DNA of 64,000 nt from Phocaeicola plebeius (lineage in GTDB: Bacteria > Bacteroidota > Bacteroidia > Bacteroidales > Bacteroidaceae), in assembly GCF_003437535.1 (NCBI RefSeq), contig NZ_QSQT01000016.1:31224-95223 (forward strand), in the 5' to 3' direction. Of the stretch, positions 23,940 to 32,637 are shown one piece after another. The notes below the pieces were generated by a model. It did no database searches, was not told the origin of the DNA, and saw nothing but the letters and a program-made list of their open reading frames with translations. A program made the translations under genes and the position numbers. Position 1 is the first letter of the stretch. Each line of letters begins with the position of its first letter.

Positions 23940-24980
23940 ATGACTATGTTCGATCGAAAGAACATAAAGAGATATTACTTGATACTTGTACGAAAAATCA
24001 GGAACTTTCTGCTCAGTGCCAAGAGCAGAGAGTTTCTGATTTTTCTGTTTTTCGTGTTCGTGTCGCTTTGTTTCTGGTTCTTGCAGACCATGAACGACAC
24101 GTATCAGACCGAGTTTAAGATTCCGGTCAGACTGAAGAATGTGCCGAAAGAGGTGGTCATGACGTCTGAACTGCCTGATGAGATTCGGGTGAAGGTAGAA
24201 GACAGAGGTACGGTACTGCTGAACTACATGCTGGGACGTACTTTCTTTCCGCTGACTTTTAACTTTGAGGATTATCAGGATAAAGGTTCTTATGTCCGCA
24301 TTCCTCAGACTGAGATATTGAAAAAAATCAGTGCCCAGCTGAATAACTCTACGCAACTGCTTGCCGTACGTCCGGACACACTGGATTATATCTATTCAAG
24401 GGGAATACCCAAGAAAGTGCCGGTAGCAGTGGGTGGAGAAGTATCGGCTGGCAGACAATATTATGTGTCGGATATTCGGGTAATACCTGATTCTGTAGTT
24501 GTCTATGCCCCTCAGGGTGTGCTGAATACCATTCTGACAGCGTACACACAGCCCTTCCATTGGACTAACGTAACGGATACGCTGAAGAAACATATCAACC
24601 TGCAAAAGCTTCATGGAGTGAAGTTTGTGCCATCATCCGTAGATGTGGTGGCTTGTGTGGATATGTATTCAGAGAAGACGCTGGAAGTGCCAGTGGTGGG
24701 AATCGGTTTCCCGAAAGGAAAGGTTTTGCGGACTTTCCCGTCGAAGGTGCAGATAACTGTGCAGGTGGGACTGAAGAACTTTAAGTCTGTGACGGAGAAA
24801 GATTTTCTGGTCGGTGTTTCTTACGCTGATGTGGTGGCGAATAAATCAGAAAAACTGCCTCTTACCGTAAAACGCTATCCGGATGTAGTAAGTCACGTGC
24901 GTGTGACTCCTTCCTCTGTAGATTACTTGATTGAACAGCAGACCGTAAGCGAACCCTCTAAAGAAAAAGAATCAGAATGA
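23940..24980 (+). CDS. YbbR-domain membrane protein
   Basis: 346 residues (ATG at 23940; the in-frame ATG two codons later is also possible). One N-terminal membrane helix (about 32-50, FLIFLFFVFVSLCFWFLQ) precedes a periplasmic part with YbbR-like modules, seen as repeated P-V-x-V segments (PVRLKNVPKEV, VPVAVGGEV, VPVVGIGFPKG). In Firmicutes YbbR (CdaR) regulates a diadenylate cyclase; no such partner lies here, so the role is not transferred. It overlaps coaE by 4 nt (ATGA). Confidence 0.85.
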   Translation: MTMFDRKNIKRYYLILVRKIRNFLLSAKSREFLIFLFFVFVSLCFWFLQTMNDTYQTEFKIPVRLKNVPKEVVMTSELPDEIRVKVEDRGTVLLNYMLGRTFFPLTFNFEDYQDKGSYVRIPQTEILKKISAQLNNSTQLLAVRPDTLDYIYSRGIPKKVPVAVGGEVSAGRQYYVSDIRVIPDSVVVYAPQGVLNTILTAYTQPFHWTNVTDTLKKHINLQKLHGVKFVPSSVDVVACVDMYSEKTLEVPVVGIGFPKGKVLRTFPSKVQITVQVGLKNFKSVTEKDFLVGVSYADVVANKSEKLPLTVKRYPDVVSHVRVTPSSVDYLIEQQTVSEPSKEKESE

Positions 24981-25582
24981 TCAAGATTGGAATCACAGGA
25001 GGTATCGGGAGTGGTAAATCCTATGTGTCGCATTTGCTGGAAGAAGCAGGCATTCCTGTATACGATACGGATACGGAAGCCAAGAAACTGACGCTTTCTC
25101 ATCCACGAATACGTGAGGGGTTACTGGTTTTGTTAGGAGAGGACGTGTATAAGGCAGACGGCTCATTGAACAAGCCCGTGCTGGCAAATTACTTGTTTGC
25201 CTCGACAGAGAATGCTGGACGCGTTAACCGCATCATCCATCCTTGTGTGTATGAAGACTTCCAACAGTGGGCAGACCGTCAGGCCGCATCCGGAACGGAG
25301 GTGGTAGCTATGGAGAGCGCCATCCTGTTTGAGTCGGGCTTTCACACAGCCGTGGACTATGTCGTGATGGTGTATGCTCCCTTGGAGTTGCGTATAACGC
25401 GGGCTATGCAGCGGGATGCCGCTACGGAAGCACAGATAAGGGCACGTATTTCTGCACAGATGGATGACGAAGAAAAGAAGCGTCGGGCAGACTATGTCAT
25501 TTTCAACGACGAAAAATTACAGTTGGATACGCAGATTGCGGCGTTGGAAGAGTGGCTTGCTCACAGAAAAACGGGCCGATAG
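24977..25582 (+). CDS. coaE: Dephospho-CoA kinase
   Basis: 201 residues, standard length. It phosphorylates the 3'-OH of dephospho-CoA, the last step of CoA synthesis. The P-loop is GITGGIGSGKS (about 5-15), followed by the conserved YDTD (VYDTDTEAKKL) and HP (IIHPCVYEDF). A 4-nt overlap with the YbbR gene indicates coupling. Confidence 0.95.
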   Translation: MIKIGITGGIGSGKSYVSHLLEEAGIPVYDTDTEAKKLTLSHPRIREGLLVLLGEDVYKADGSLNKPVLANYLFASTENAGRVNRIIHPCVYEDFQQWADRQAASGTEVVAMESAILFESGFHTAVDYVVMVYAPLELRITRAMQRDAATEAQIRARISAQMDDEEKKRRADYVIFNDEKLQLDTQIAALEEWLAHRKTGR

Positions 25583-25614
25583 TTTGTGTATGTCATTCGT
25601 GCGTTGTATTTTTG
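25583..25614 (+). promoter_or_regulatory. Promoter of the DUF5606 gene
   Basis: TTTG (25583-25586), 20 nt, then TATTTTTG (25607-25614) is a full consensus match that begins right after the coaE stop and lies 33 nt before the ATG at 25648. It decides the start of the next gene. Confidence 0.85.
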
Positions 25615-25647
25615 TCACTCGTAATTAAATTAATCATTAGAGATAAT

Positions 25648-26061
25648 ATGTTGAAGACTATTTTAGCGATTTCTGGAAAACCAGGTTTGTACAAACTGAT
25701 TTCTCAGGCAAAGAATATGCTGATTGTGGAAACAGTCAGTGCAGATAAGAAAAGAGTTCCGGTCTATGCCAGTGACAAGGTAATCTCACTGGGCGATATT
25801 GCCATGTATACTGATGCAGAAGAAGTAGCTTTGGGCGAAGTGCTGGAATCTGTAAAGAAGAAAGAAAACGGTAACGTGACTTCTTTGGATTACAAGAAAG
25901 CTTCTGCAGAAGAATTGCACGCATTTATGGCTGAGGTATTGCCTAACTACGACCGTGACCGTGTACATACCAGTGACATTAAGAAATTGATTCAGTGGTA
26001 CAACTTGCTGGTGTCAAACGGAGAAACTGATTTCGTAGAAACAGAAAAAGCAGCCGAATAA
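25648..26061 (+). CDS. DUF5606 family protein
   Basis: 137 residues from the ATG at 25648. A longer frame that begins inside coaE is ruled out by the promoter at 25583-25614. The sequence starts MLKTILAISGKPGLYKLISQ, an SH3-like beta start seen in this Bacteroidetes-specific family, and has NYDRDRVHTSDIKKLIQWYN near the end. No signal peptide or enzyme motif. The function is unknown; conservation next to coaE suggests a housekeeping role. Confidence 0.85.
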   Translation: MLKTILAISGKPGLYKLISQAKNMLIVETVSADKKRVPVYASDKVISLGDIAMYTDAEEVALGEVLESVKKKENGNVTSLDYKKASAEELHAFMAEVLPNYDRDRVHTSDIKKLIQWYNLLVSNGETDFVETEKAAE

Positions 26062-26102
26062 AGCAGAAGAGTCGTACAGCTTGATGTACAATTTGGAACA
26101 GG

Positions 26103-26176
26103 AAACTGTCTCAAGGTAAACGGATGCATCGTTCCGGCTACGGAGTGCACATTTGCCTTGAGACAGTTTTTATTTA
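26103..26176 (+). terminator. Long-stem terminator after the DUF5606 gene
   Basis: AAACTGTCTCAAGG (26103-26116) pairs perfectly with CCTTGAGACAGTTT (26156-26169), and the 39 nt between can extend the stem imperfectly to a GCTA loop. A TTATTTAT tail follows. The CTGTCTCAA core is shared with the MITE end at 4591, which may be coincidence. No cobalamin riboswitch was seen between it and cobU. Confidence 0.8.
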
Positions 26177-26212
26177 TATACTAACGGAAGCTGAAAACCA
26201 CAGCAGAAGATT

Positions 26213-26722
26213 ATGAAGAAGATAATACTGATTACGGGCGGCGAGCGCTCTGGAAAAAGCAGTTATGCAGAACGTCTGGCTCATGAGTTGTCTACATCGC
26301 CGGTGTATATGGCTACGGCAAAGATATGGGACGAGGAATTTCGTCGCCGGGTAGAACGTCACCAGCAAAACCGGGGTCCGGAGTGGACGAACATCGAAGA
26401 AGAAAAGGAACTGAGCCGTCATGACATTACGGGACGGGTGGCTGTCATTGACTGCGTGACGCTCTGGTGTACGAACTACTTTGTGGAACAGCCGGAAGTG
26501 TCACTTGCTTTAGAAGCCTTGAAGCAGGAATTCGACCGTTTTACCGCTCAGGATGCGACCTTTATTTTCGTCACGAACGAGATAGGTATGGGAGGCGTTT
26601 CCCCCAATGAGGTACAGCGTCGTTTCACCGATTTGCAAGGATGGATGAACCAGTATATTGCTTCGAAAGCCGATCAGGTCGTACTGATGGTTTCCGGTAT
26701 TCCGGTTAAAGTGAAAGGATAA
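26213..26722 (+). CDS. cobU: Adenosylcobinamide kinase / adenosylcobinamide-phosphate guanylyltransferase
   Basis: 169 residues. It phosphorylates adenosylcobinamide and then adds GMP, the first step of nucleotide-loop assembly. The P-loop ITGGERSGKSSYAERL lies at about 6-20, ATAKIWDEEFRRRVERH carries the guanylylated His (RHQQNR), and TNEIGMGGVSPNE is the third family block. First gene of the cobalamin operon; cobT follows after 3 nt. Confidence 0.95.
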   Translation: MKKIILITGGERSGKSSYAERLAHELSTSPVYMATAKIWDEEFRRRVERHQQNRGPEWTNIEEEKELSRHDITGRVAVIDCVTLWCTNYFVEQPEVSLALEALKQEFDRFTAQDATFIFVTNEIGMGGVSPNEVQRRFTDLQGWMNQYIASKADQVVLMVSGIPVKVKG

Positions 26723-26725
26723 ATC

Positions 26726-27766
26726 ATGCGTAAGTTTACTATAGCACCTATTGCCTGTTCGGAACTGGAGCAGGCAGCCCGTGAAAAGATTGATAACCTG
26801 ACGAAACCGAAAGGTTCTCTGGGGCGTCTGGAGGAATTGGCCCTGCAGGTTTGTATGATTCAGCAGACCTTGTCGCCTTCGTTGAACAATCCTTATAACT
26901 TGCTTTTTGCAGCTGATCATGGTATTGTGGAAGAAAAGGTCAGTGCTTCGCCGAAGGAGATTACCTGGCAGCAAATCAGTAATTTCCTGCACGGAGGAGC
27001 CGGTATCAACTTTTTGTGCCGTCAGCATGGATTCCGCCTGGAAATTATCGATGCAGGTGTGGATTACGACTTGCCCTACGAAAAAGGCATCATTGATATG
27101 AAAGTCCGTCGCGGCACACGTAATTTCCTTCACGAAGATGCCATGACACCCGAGGAAATGAATCTGTGTCTGGAGCGTGGAGCGCAATGCGTAGACCGTA
27201 TTCATGCCGCAGGTTGTAACGTGGTGAGTTTCGGCGAAATGGGAGTAGGAAACACCTCCGCTTCTTCCTTGTGGATGAGTTGCCTGACAGGTATTCCGCT
27301 GGAACAATGCGTGGGAGCCGGCAGCGGACTGTATGGAGAAGCCATGACCCATAAGTTCCGGGTGCTTCAGCAGGCTCTTCAACATTTCTCGGGCGAGCAT
27401 ACGGTGGAAGAAATCCTGTGTCGTTTCGGAGGACTTGAGATGATGATGGCAGTAGGTGGCATGTTGCGTGCGGCAGAGCTGCGCATGGTCATTCTTGTGG
27501 ACGGCTTTATCATGACCAACTGCATACTGGCTGCTTCGCGTTTGTGTCCCGACGTACTTTCGTATGCCGTGTTCGGACATCAGGGAGATGAAAGCGGACA
27601 CAAGCTGTTGCTGGACTACCTGCACGCCCGTCCGTTGTTGAATCTGTCATTGCGTCTGGGTGAGGGAAGCGGCTCCGTCTGTGCTTTTCCTATCCTTGAT
27701 TCAGCTGTGCGGATGCTGAATGAGATGGATACCTTTGCCCATGCTTCCATTACCAAATACTTCTGA
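26726..27766 (+). CDS. cobT: Nicotinate-nucleotide-dimethylbenzimidazole phosphoribosyltransferase
   Basis: 346 residues. It makes alpha-ribazole phosphate from nicotinate mononucleotide and a lower-ligand base. Family blocks are clear: [15 protein letters not shown] near the start, [28 protein letters not shown], and [10 protein letters not shown] with the catalytic Glu near the C-terminus. It sits between cobU and cobS with 3- and 4-nt gaps. Confidence 0.96.
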   Translation: MRKFTIAPIACSELEQAAREKIDNLTKPKGSLGRLEELALQVCMIQQTLSPSLNNPYNLLFAADHGIVEEKVSASPKEITWQQISNFLHGGAGINFLCRQHGFRLEIIDAGVDYDLPYEKGIIDMKVRRGTRNFLHEDAMTPEEMNLCLERGAQCVDRIHAAGCNVVSFGEMGVGNTSASSLWMSCLTGIPLEQCVGAGSGLYGEAMTHKFRVLQQALQHFSGEHTVEEILCRFGGLEMMMAVGGMLRAAELRMVILVDGFIMTNCILAASRLCPDVLSYAVFGHQGDESGHKLLLDYLHARPLLNLSLRLGEGSGSVCAFPILDSAVRMLNEMDTFAHASITKYF

Positions 27767-27770
27767 CCTC

Positions 27771-28517
27771 ATGAATAATTTACTGGCTGCCCTGATGTTT
27801 TTCACCCGTCTGCCTTTCTGGCGGATTTGTACCGTGCCGTCCGAATGTTTCCGGCACGTGGTGAGCTACTGGAGCCTTTGCGGATGGCTCACGGGAGGAG
27901 TGATGGCCCTGTCTTTCTGGGTTTTCTCCACCTGGTTTCCTCTGCCGGTAGCGGTACTGTTGGCCTTGTGTGCCCGTCTTTTCCTGACGGGGGCTTTGCA
28001 TGAAGACGGTCTGGCTGATTTCTTCGACGGATTTGGGGGCGGACGCGACCGGGAAGGCATTCTCCGTATCATGAAAGATTCCCATATCGGGAGCTACGGT
28101 GTGCTGGGGCTGATATTGTATTACTTGCTCTCGTTCTCGTTATTGGTATCCTTGCCTGTGTCCGTCATTCCCTGGGTGCTGTGCGTGGCCGACTCTTTCT
28201 GCAAGTTCGTATGTAGCTTCATGCTCCTGTTTCTTCCGTACGCCCGAAAAGAAGAAGAAAGTAAGGCCAAGGTGGTCTATACCCGCATGAGCCTTTCGGA
28301 GTGGATAGCCAATATTGCAGGCGGATTGTTGCCTTTACTGCTTTTGCCTCTTTCTTATTGGGGGATGCTGTGCTTTCCATGTGTACTTTTCATTGGATTG
28401 GGCTGGCTGCTCAAGCGACGTTTAGGAGGATATACCGGTGACTGTTGTGGTGCACTTTTCCTCCTGTGTGAGCTGGCGTGCTGGATGGGAGCAGTAGTGA
28501 TGGCATATAATTTTTAA
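27771..28517 (+). CDS. cobS: Adenosylcobinamide-GDP ribazoletransferase
   Basis: 248 residues from the ATG at 27771, 4 nt after cobT; an earlier in-frame ATG inside cobT is unlikely. It joins adenosylcobinamide-GDP to alpha-ribazole to complete cobalamin. It is an integral membrane protein with about six helices and the family signatures FFTRLPF at the start, GALHEDGLADFFDGFGGG (acidic metal site, about 81-98) and LKDSHIGSYG-like MKDSHIGSYG. Confidence 0.95.
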   Translation: MNNLLAALMFFTRLPFWRICTVPSECFRHVVSYWSLCGWLTGGVMALSFWVFSTWFPLPVAVLLALCARLFLTGALHEDGLADFFDGFGGGRDREGILRIMKDSHIGSYGVLGLILYYLLSFSLLVSLPVSVIPWVLCVADSFCKFVCSFMLLFLPYARKEEESKAKVVYTRMSLSEWIANIAGGLLPLLLLPLSYWGMLCFPCVLFIGLGWLLKRRLGGYTGDCCGALFLLCELACWMGAVVMAYNF

Positions 28518-28536
28518 TACGGTTAGACATAAGAAA

Positions 28537-30555
28537 ATGAAAGTATATTTAGTTCGACATACTTCGGTGGATGTGGCACCCGGGACGTGCTACGGGCAGA
28601 CCGATGTGCCGCTGCGTGCTTCGTTTCAGGAAGAAGCAGAGGCATGTAAAAAGGCCCTTCAGGATACGGGAATGCATTTTTCACGTATCTATACCAGTCC
28701 TTTGTCCCGCTGTACACGCTTGGCGGCCTATTGCGGCTTTCCCGAAGCGGAACGTGACGAGCGGCTGAAAGAGATGAACATGGGTGAGTGGGAGATGCAG
28801 CGTTTCGAGGAAATAACCGACCCGCGCATCCAGGAATGGTATGACGATTACCTGCGGGTACGGACTACCGGCGGCGAGTCGTTCATGGACGTGCTGGCCC
28901 GTGTGTCCGACTTCTTTGACCACCTGGACCGTACTTCAGGTCCGGCACTGGTGTTTGCCCATGGAGGTGTGCTGGTAGCTGCACAGGTCTATGCCGGTAA
29001 GGTGAAACTGGAAGATGCCATGAAAGCCTTGCCTCCTTACGGAGGGATGGTGGAAATCGACCTGCCGCTTCCGCGTTTGCATCCGCTCATGCTGGCCGGA
29101 ACGGGAAGTGATGTAGGTAAGAGTGTGCTGGCTGCGGCGCTATGCCGTATCTTTTTGCAGGACGGATATCATCCGGCGCCTTTCAAGGCACAGAACATGG
29201 CGCTCAACTCGTATGCCACTCCTGAAGGATTGGAAATCGGTCGGGCACAGGCGGTGCAGGCTGAGGCTGCAGGAGTACCCTGTCACACCGACATGAATCC
29301 TTTGCTGCTGAAACCGACTTCCGACCATACCTCACAAGTGGTACTGAACGGCAAGCCTATAGGCAACCGAAGTGCGTATGCCTATTTCCGGACAGAGGGA
29401 CGGGATGAGTTGCGCAGGGAAGTGAACCAGGCATTCGATCGCCTGGCAGCCCGTTACAATCCGGTAGTGATGGAAGGAGCGGGCAGCATCTCGGAAATCA
29501 ACCTGAAGGATACGGATTTGGTAAATCTGCCCATGGCGCGTCATGCCCATGCGGATGTGATTTTAGTGGCCGACATCGACCGGGGAGGCGTGTTTGCCAG
29601 TGCCTACGGTTCGGTGGCCTTGCAGACGCCGGAAGACCGCAAGCGCATCAAGGGAATCATTGTCAATAAGTTTCGTGGCGACCTTCGCTTGTTTGAGTCG
29701 GGTGTGAAGATGATGGAAGAAATCTGCGGCATTCCGGTGTTAGGGGTGATACCGTATTACCACGACATCTACATTGAGGAAGAAGATTCGGTGGAGCTTT
29801 CCTTGAAACAGCGGAAAGCGGTGCAGGGGAAGGTCAATGTGGCGGTGGTGCTGCTCCGTCATCTCTCGAATTTCACTGATTTCAATATGCTGGAGCATGA
29901 CGAACGGGTAAACTTATACTATACGAACAACGTGGACGACCTGATGAAGGCCGACATTATTCTGCTGCCCGGCAGCAAGAGCACCATCGACGATTTGTAT
30001 GAGCTGCGTCGTAACGGAGTGGCACAAGCTATTCTTCAGGCACGCCGCAACGGTGCTACCGTGATAGGAATTTGTGGCGGATACCAGATGATGGGTCAGC
30101 GTATTGCCGACCCCGACGGAGTGGAAGGAAGCATCAGCCAGATGCCCGGACTGGGACTTCTGCCGACAGAGACGGTTATCGAAGGAGAGAAGGTGACACG
30201 TCAGGTACGTTTTGCTTTCTTGTCTTCCGAAGAGCCGAACTGCACAGGATACGAAATCCACATGGGGCGTACTTCGGCAGTAGAAGGAGAGACTTTGACT
30301 CCGTTAGTACGTCTGGAGAATGGAGAAACGGATGGCTGTGTGGTGAACCGGAAATGTGCCGGTTCCTATATTCACGGTATACTGGATAATCCAGAAGTGA
30401 TAGAATGGCTGCTGGATCCGTATGCCGAAAAGTTGGAGCAACCTCAGCTGGATTATGCCGCTTTCAAGGAAGAACAGTACAACAAGCTGGCCGACCATGT
30501 GCGGAAGCACCTGAACATGCCGCTGCTTTACCAAATACTGACTCAAAATGATTAA
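28537..30555 (+). CDS. cobC-cobQ: Fusion of alpha-ribazole phosphatase (CobC) and cobyric acid synthase (CobQ)
   Basis: 672 residues. Residues 1-175 form a histidine phosphatase (LVRHTS with catalytic His8, YTSPLSRC, LKEMNMGEWE, VFAHGG with the second His) as in CobC. From about 182 (LHPLMLAGTGSDVGKS) a complete CobQ follows: an ATP-grasp-like P-loop domain, KAQNMALNSYATPEG and ADIDRGGVFA. Its class I glutaminase domain has the nucleophile in GICGGYQMMG and the His in SYIHGILDN. CobQ amidates cobyrinic a,c-diamide at four positions with glutamine. The joint has no linker and no internal frameshift. The next gene starts 8 nt before the stop. Confidence 0.93.
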   Translation: MKVYLVRHTSVDVAPGTCYGQTDVPLRASFQEEAEACKKALQDTGMHFSRIYTSPLSRCTRLAAYCGFPEAERDERLKEMNMGEWEMQRFEEITDPRIQEWYDDYLRVRTTGGESFMDVLARVSDFFDHLDRTSGPALVFAHGGVLVAAQVYAGKVKLEDAMKALPPYGGMVEIDLPLPRLHPLMLAGTGSDVGKSVLAAALCRIFLQDGYHPAPFKAQNMALNSYATPEGLEIGRAQAVQAEAAGVPCHTDMNPLLLKPTSDHTSQVVLNGKPIGNRSAYAYFRTEGRDELRREVNQAFDRLAARYNPVVMEGAGSISEINLKDTDLVNLPMARHAHADVILVADIDRGGVFASAYGSVALQTPEDRKRIKGIIVNKFRGDLRLFESGVKMMEEICGIPVLGVIPYYHDIYIEEEDSVELSLKQRKAVQGKVNVAVVLLRHLSNFTDFNMLEHDERVNLYYTNNVDDLMKADIILLPGSKSTIDDLYELRRNGVAQAILQARRNGATVIGICGGYQMMGQRIADPDGVEGSISQMPGLGLLPTETVIEGEKVTRQVRFAFLSSEEPNCTGYEIHMGRTSAVEGETLTPLVRLENGETDGCVVNRKCAGSYIHGILDNPEVIEWLLDPYAEKLEQPQLDYAAFKEEQYNKLADHVRKHLNMPLLYQILTQND

Positions 30556-31561
30556 CGGACACGGAGACGACGCCTATCGCTATACGGCCATTCGTGCCAA
30601 TTTCAGTTCGAATGTGTACCACCGGGTGAACCATGACGGGTTGAACCGCTACCTGTCCGGATGCCTGTCGTGCATCCGTTCCTATCCAGAACCGGAACCC
30701 TATGCGCTGGCTGCCGAGCTGGGTCAGTTGCATGGTGTCAGTCCGGAGGAAGTCTGTGTGACGAACGGAGCCACAGAGGCTATTTACCTCATTGCTCAGG
30801 CTTTTCGCGGGAGTCATTCTGCTGTATGGATACCGACCTTTAGTGAGTATGCAGATGCCTGTCGTTTGCACGAACATCGAGTGGAAGGCATTTCCAGCTT
30901 GGAGAAACTGACAGACGACGAAGGGATTTTCTGGCTGTGTAATCCGAACAACCCCACGGGACAGACATGGGATGCCGCTACGCTTCGCCGCCTGATAGCC
31001 ACATATCCCCGAAAGTTGTTTGTCATCGACCAGTCGTATGCGCTGTTTACGGAGAAAGAGGTGCTGTCCGTAGCCGAGACGGTGAAGCTGCCTAACGTAT
31101 TGCTCCTGCATTCCATGACCAAATGCTATGCGGTGCCGGGGCTACGTCTGGGAGCGGTGACGGGCAGCCGGGAACTTCTTTCCCGGATACGTGCCTGCCG
31201 TATGCCCTGGTCGGTCAATGCCTTGGCCGTAGAAACTGGACATTATTTGCTACAGCATCCGGAGGAATATCGCATGGACATACAGGCTTTGCTGGCTGAG
31301 CGGAAACGGGTGACCGATGCGCTGGAAGCATTGGGTGGGGTAGAGGTACTGCCTACGGATACGCATTATTTCTTGGCGCGGCTTCGGCAGGGTACTGCGG
31401 CACAACTGAAAGAATTCTTGGCTACCCGGCACGGACTGCTGATTCGCGACGCATCCAATTTCGAAGGACTGGATGCGCGTTATTTCCGTATCGCCATACA
31501 GACGGAAGAAGAAAACAATCTATTAATTGAAGGCATACACGAATGGATACAGAACTCGTAA
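30548..31561 (+). CDS. cobD: Threonine-phosphate decarboxylase (PLP-dependent)
   Basis: 337 residues. A fold-type I aminotransferase-like enzyme that yields (R)-1-amino-2-propanol phosphate for the cobalamin side chain. FSSNVYHRVNHDGL near the start, NGATEAIYLIAQ, CNPNNPTGQTWD, the PLP lysine in HSMTKCYAVPGLRLG, and FRIAIQTEEEN at the end are the class blocks. It overlaps cobQ by 8 nt and cbiB by 19 nt, a tight translational series. A histidinol-phosphate aminotransferase is the alternative but is unlikely in this operon. Confidence 0.93.
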   Translation: MINGHGDDAYRYTAIRANFSSNVYHRVNHDGLNRYLSGCLSCIRSYPEPEPYALAAELGQLHGVSPEEVCVTNGATEAIYLIAQAFRGSHSAVWIPTFSEYADACRLHEHRVEGISSLEKLTDDEGIFWLCNPNNPTGQTWDAATLRRLIATYPRKLFVIDQSYALFTEKEVLSVAETVKLPNVLLLHSMTKCYAVPGLRLGAVTGSRELLSRIRACRMPWSVNALAVETGHYLLQHPEEYRMDIQALLAERKRVTDALEALGGVEVLPTDTHYFLARLRQGTAAQLKEFLATRHGLLIRDASNFEGLDARYFRIAIQTEEENNLLIEGIHEWIQNS

Positions 31562-32484
31562 TGGGATTGATTCCCCTGGCAGGAGGCTTTCTGCTTGACA
31601 AGATTTTAGGTGACCCGCTGTGGTTGCCCCATCCGGTGGTAGGATTCGGAAAACTGATTTCGCGGTGTGAGCGCAGAGGAAATCAGGGAGCTCACCGCAG
31701 ACGGAACGGAGCGTGGACCGCAATAGGGCTGGTTGTGCTAACCTTTCTGGTGAGCAAGGGGCTGCTGGAAGCGGCAGCTCTGCTGCATCCCTGGGTAAAG
31801 ATAGCACTTTCGGTAGTGGCCGTATTCTATTGTCTGGCCGGGAAAACCCTGATAGATGAGGTTCGGATGGTGTTTGAAGCGGCGGATACTTCGCTGGAAG
31901 CCGGGAGAAAACAGGTGGCCCGCATCGTGGGAAGAGATACTTCTTCCTTGACTGACCAGGAGGTGCGTACGGCTGCCCTTGAGACTTTGGCCGAGAATTT
32001 GAGTGACGGTGTCATCGCTCCGCTTTTCTGGTATTTTCTGTTGGGGGTGCCGGGGATGCTGGCGTATAAGATGGTCAATACTCTCGACTCTATGATTGGC
32101 TACCGTAATGCCCGTTATAAAGATTTTGGCTGCTGGGCGGCCCGCATGGACGACGTGGCCAATTACCTTCCTGCCCGACTGACTGCTCTGCTGATGGTGC
32201 TGGTTTCCGGTCGCTGGTCGTTGCTGAAGTTCGTGGCACATTACGGGCGGATGCATGCCAGTCCCAATTCCGGTTATCCGGAAGCGGCACTGGCCGGAAT
32301 CCTGAACTGCCGTTTTGGCGGTCCGCACGATTATTTTGGCGAGACAGTTTACAAGCCTTTTATCGGAGATAATCCTCGTCCGTTGGATAGTCGGGATATG
32401 CGTGTGGCCATCCGTGTCAACCGTGGGGCTGAACTGTTGATGATATTGCTTATGATAGGGATGTATTTTGTTGTAATTCAATGA
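31543..32484 (+). CDS. cbiB: Adenosylcobinamide-phosphate synthase
   Basis: 313 residues, integral membrane protein with about four helices. It attaches aminopropanol (phosphate) to adenosylcobyric acid. GFLLDKILGDPLWLPHPVVGFG at the N-terminus, RDTSSLTDQEV, ETLAENLSDGVIAPLFWY and NTLDSMIGYRNARYKDFG are the family motifs. Last gene of the operon. No corrin-ring genes are present, so this window covers only the late steps from cobyric acid or salvaged cobinamide onward. Confidence 0.95.
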   Translation: MDTELVMGLIPLAGGFLLDKILGDPLWLPHPVVGFGKLISRCERRGNQGAHRRRNGAWTAIGLVVLTFLVSKGLLEAAALLHPWVKIALSVVAVFYCLAGKTLIDEVRMVFEAADTSLEAGRKQVARIVGRDTSSLTDQEVRTAALETLAENLSDGVIAPLFWYFLLGVPGMLAYKMVNTLDSMIGYRNARYKDFGCWAARMDDVANYLPARLTALLMVLVSGRWSLLKFVAHYGRMHASPNSGYPEAALAGILNCRFGGPHDYFGETVYKPFIGDNPRPLDSRDMRVAIRVNRGAELLMILLMIGMYFVVIQ

Positions 32485-32524
32485 TTTATTGAAATTCTCC
32501 TTAAGGACTTCAATGAGTATAAAA

Positions 32525-32628
32525 AAACGCAAGTGCGTTTGAACTAAAACGTAAAAGAGTTTTGGTCCAAACGCACTTGCGTTTTAAGTAAAACGTCCTT
32601 GCGTTTACTTTGAAACGCAAAGACGTTT
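32525..32628. repeat. 22-nt-period palindromic array C (five units, AAAC-N8-GTTT)
   Basis: Five 16-nt units start at 32525, 32547, 32569, 32591 and 32613, exactly 22 nt apart, with 6-nt linkers. All arms are AAAC and GTTT. The cores are GCAAGTGC, GTAAAAGA, GCACTTGC, GTCCTTGC and GCAAAGAC. Core 1 is the exact reverse complement of core 3 and identical to the last core of array A; core 4 pairs with core 5 apart from one base. It fills the gap between the convergent cbiB gene and the fimbrillin-like operon, and no other terminator was seen there. Confidence 0.92.
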
Positions 32629-32637
32629 TGAGGGTTG

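Noticed and set aside
25552..25647. Upstream start for the DUF5606 gene
   Set aside because: The added residues overlap coaE in another frame and precede a full promoter at 25583-25614.
26103..26176. MITE copy related to the element at 4591
   Set aside because: Only CTGTCTCAA is shared with the MITE ends; length and interior differ, and position right after a stop codon fits a terminator better.
26062..26212. Cobalamin riboswitch before cobU
   Set aside because: The 151-nt gap is mostly taken by the long-stem terminator at 26103-26176, and no B12-box-like sequence was seen in the rest.
30464..31111. 215-codon minus-strand frame
   Set aside because: Antisense to cobQ and cobD; no domain or start signal.
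32525..32628. Plain rho-independent terminator
   Set aside because: The stems are short and self-contained and no U-run follows; the strict 22-nt period is not explained by termination. A termination role is not excluded.
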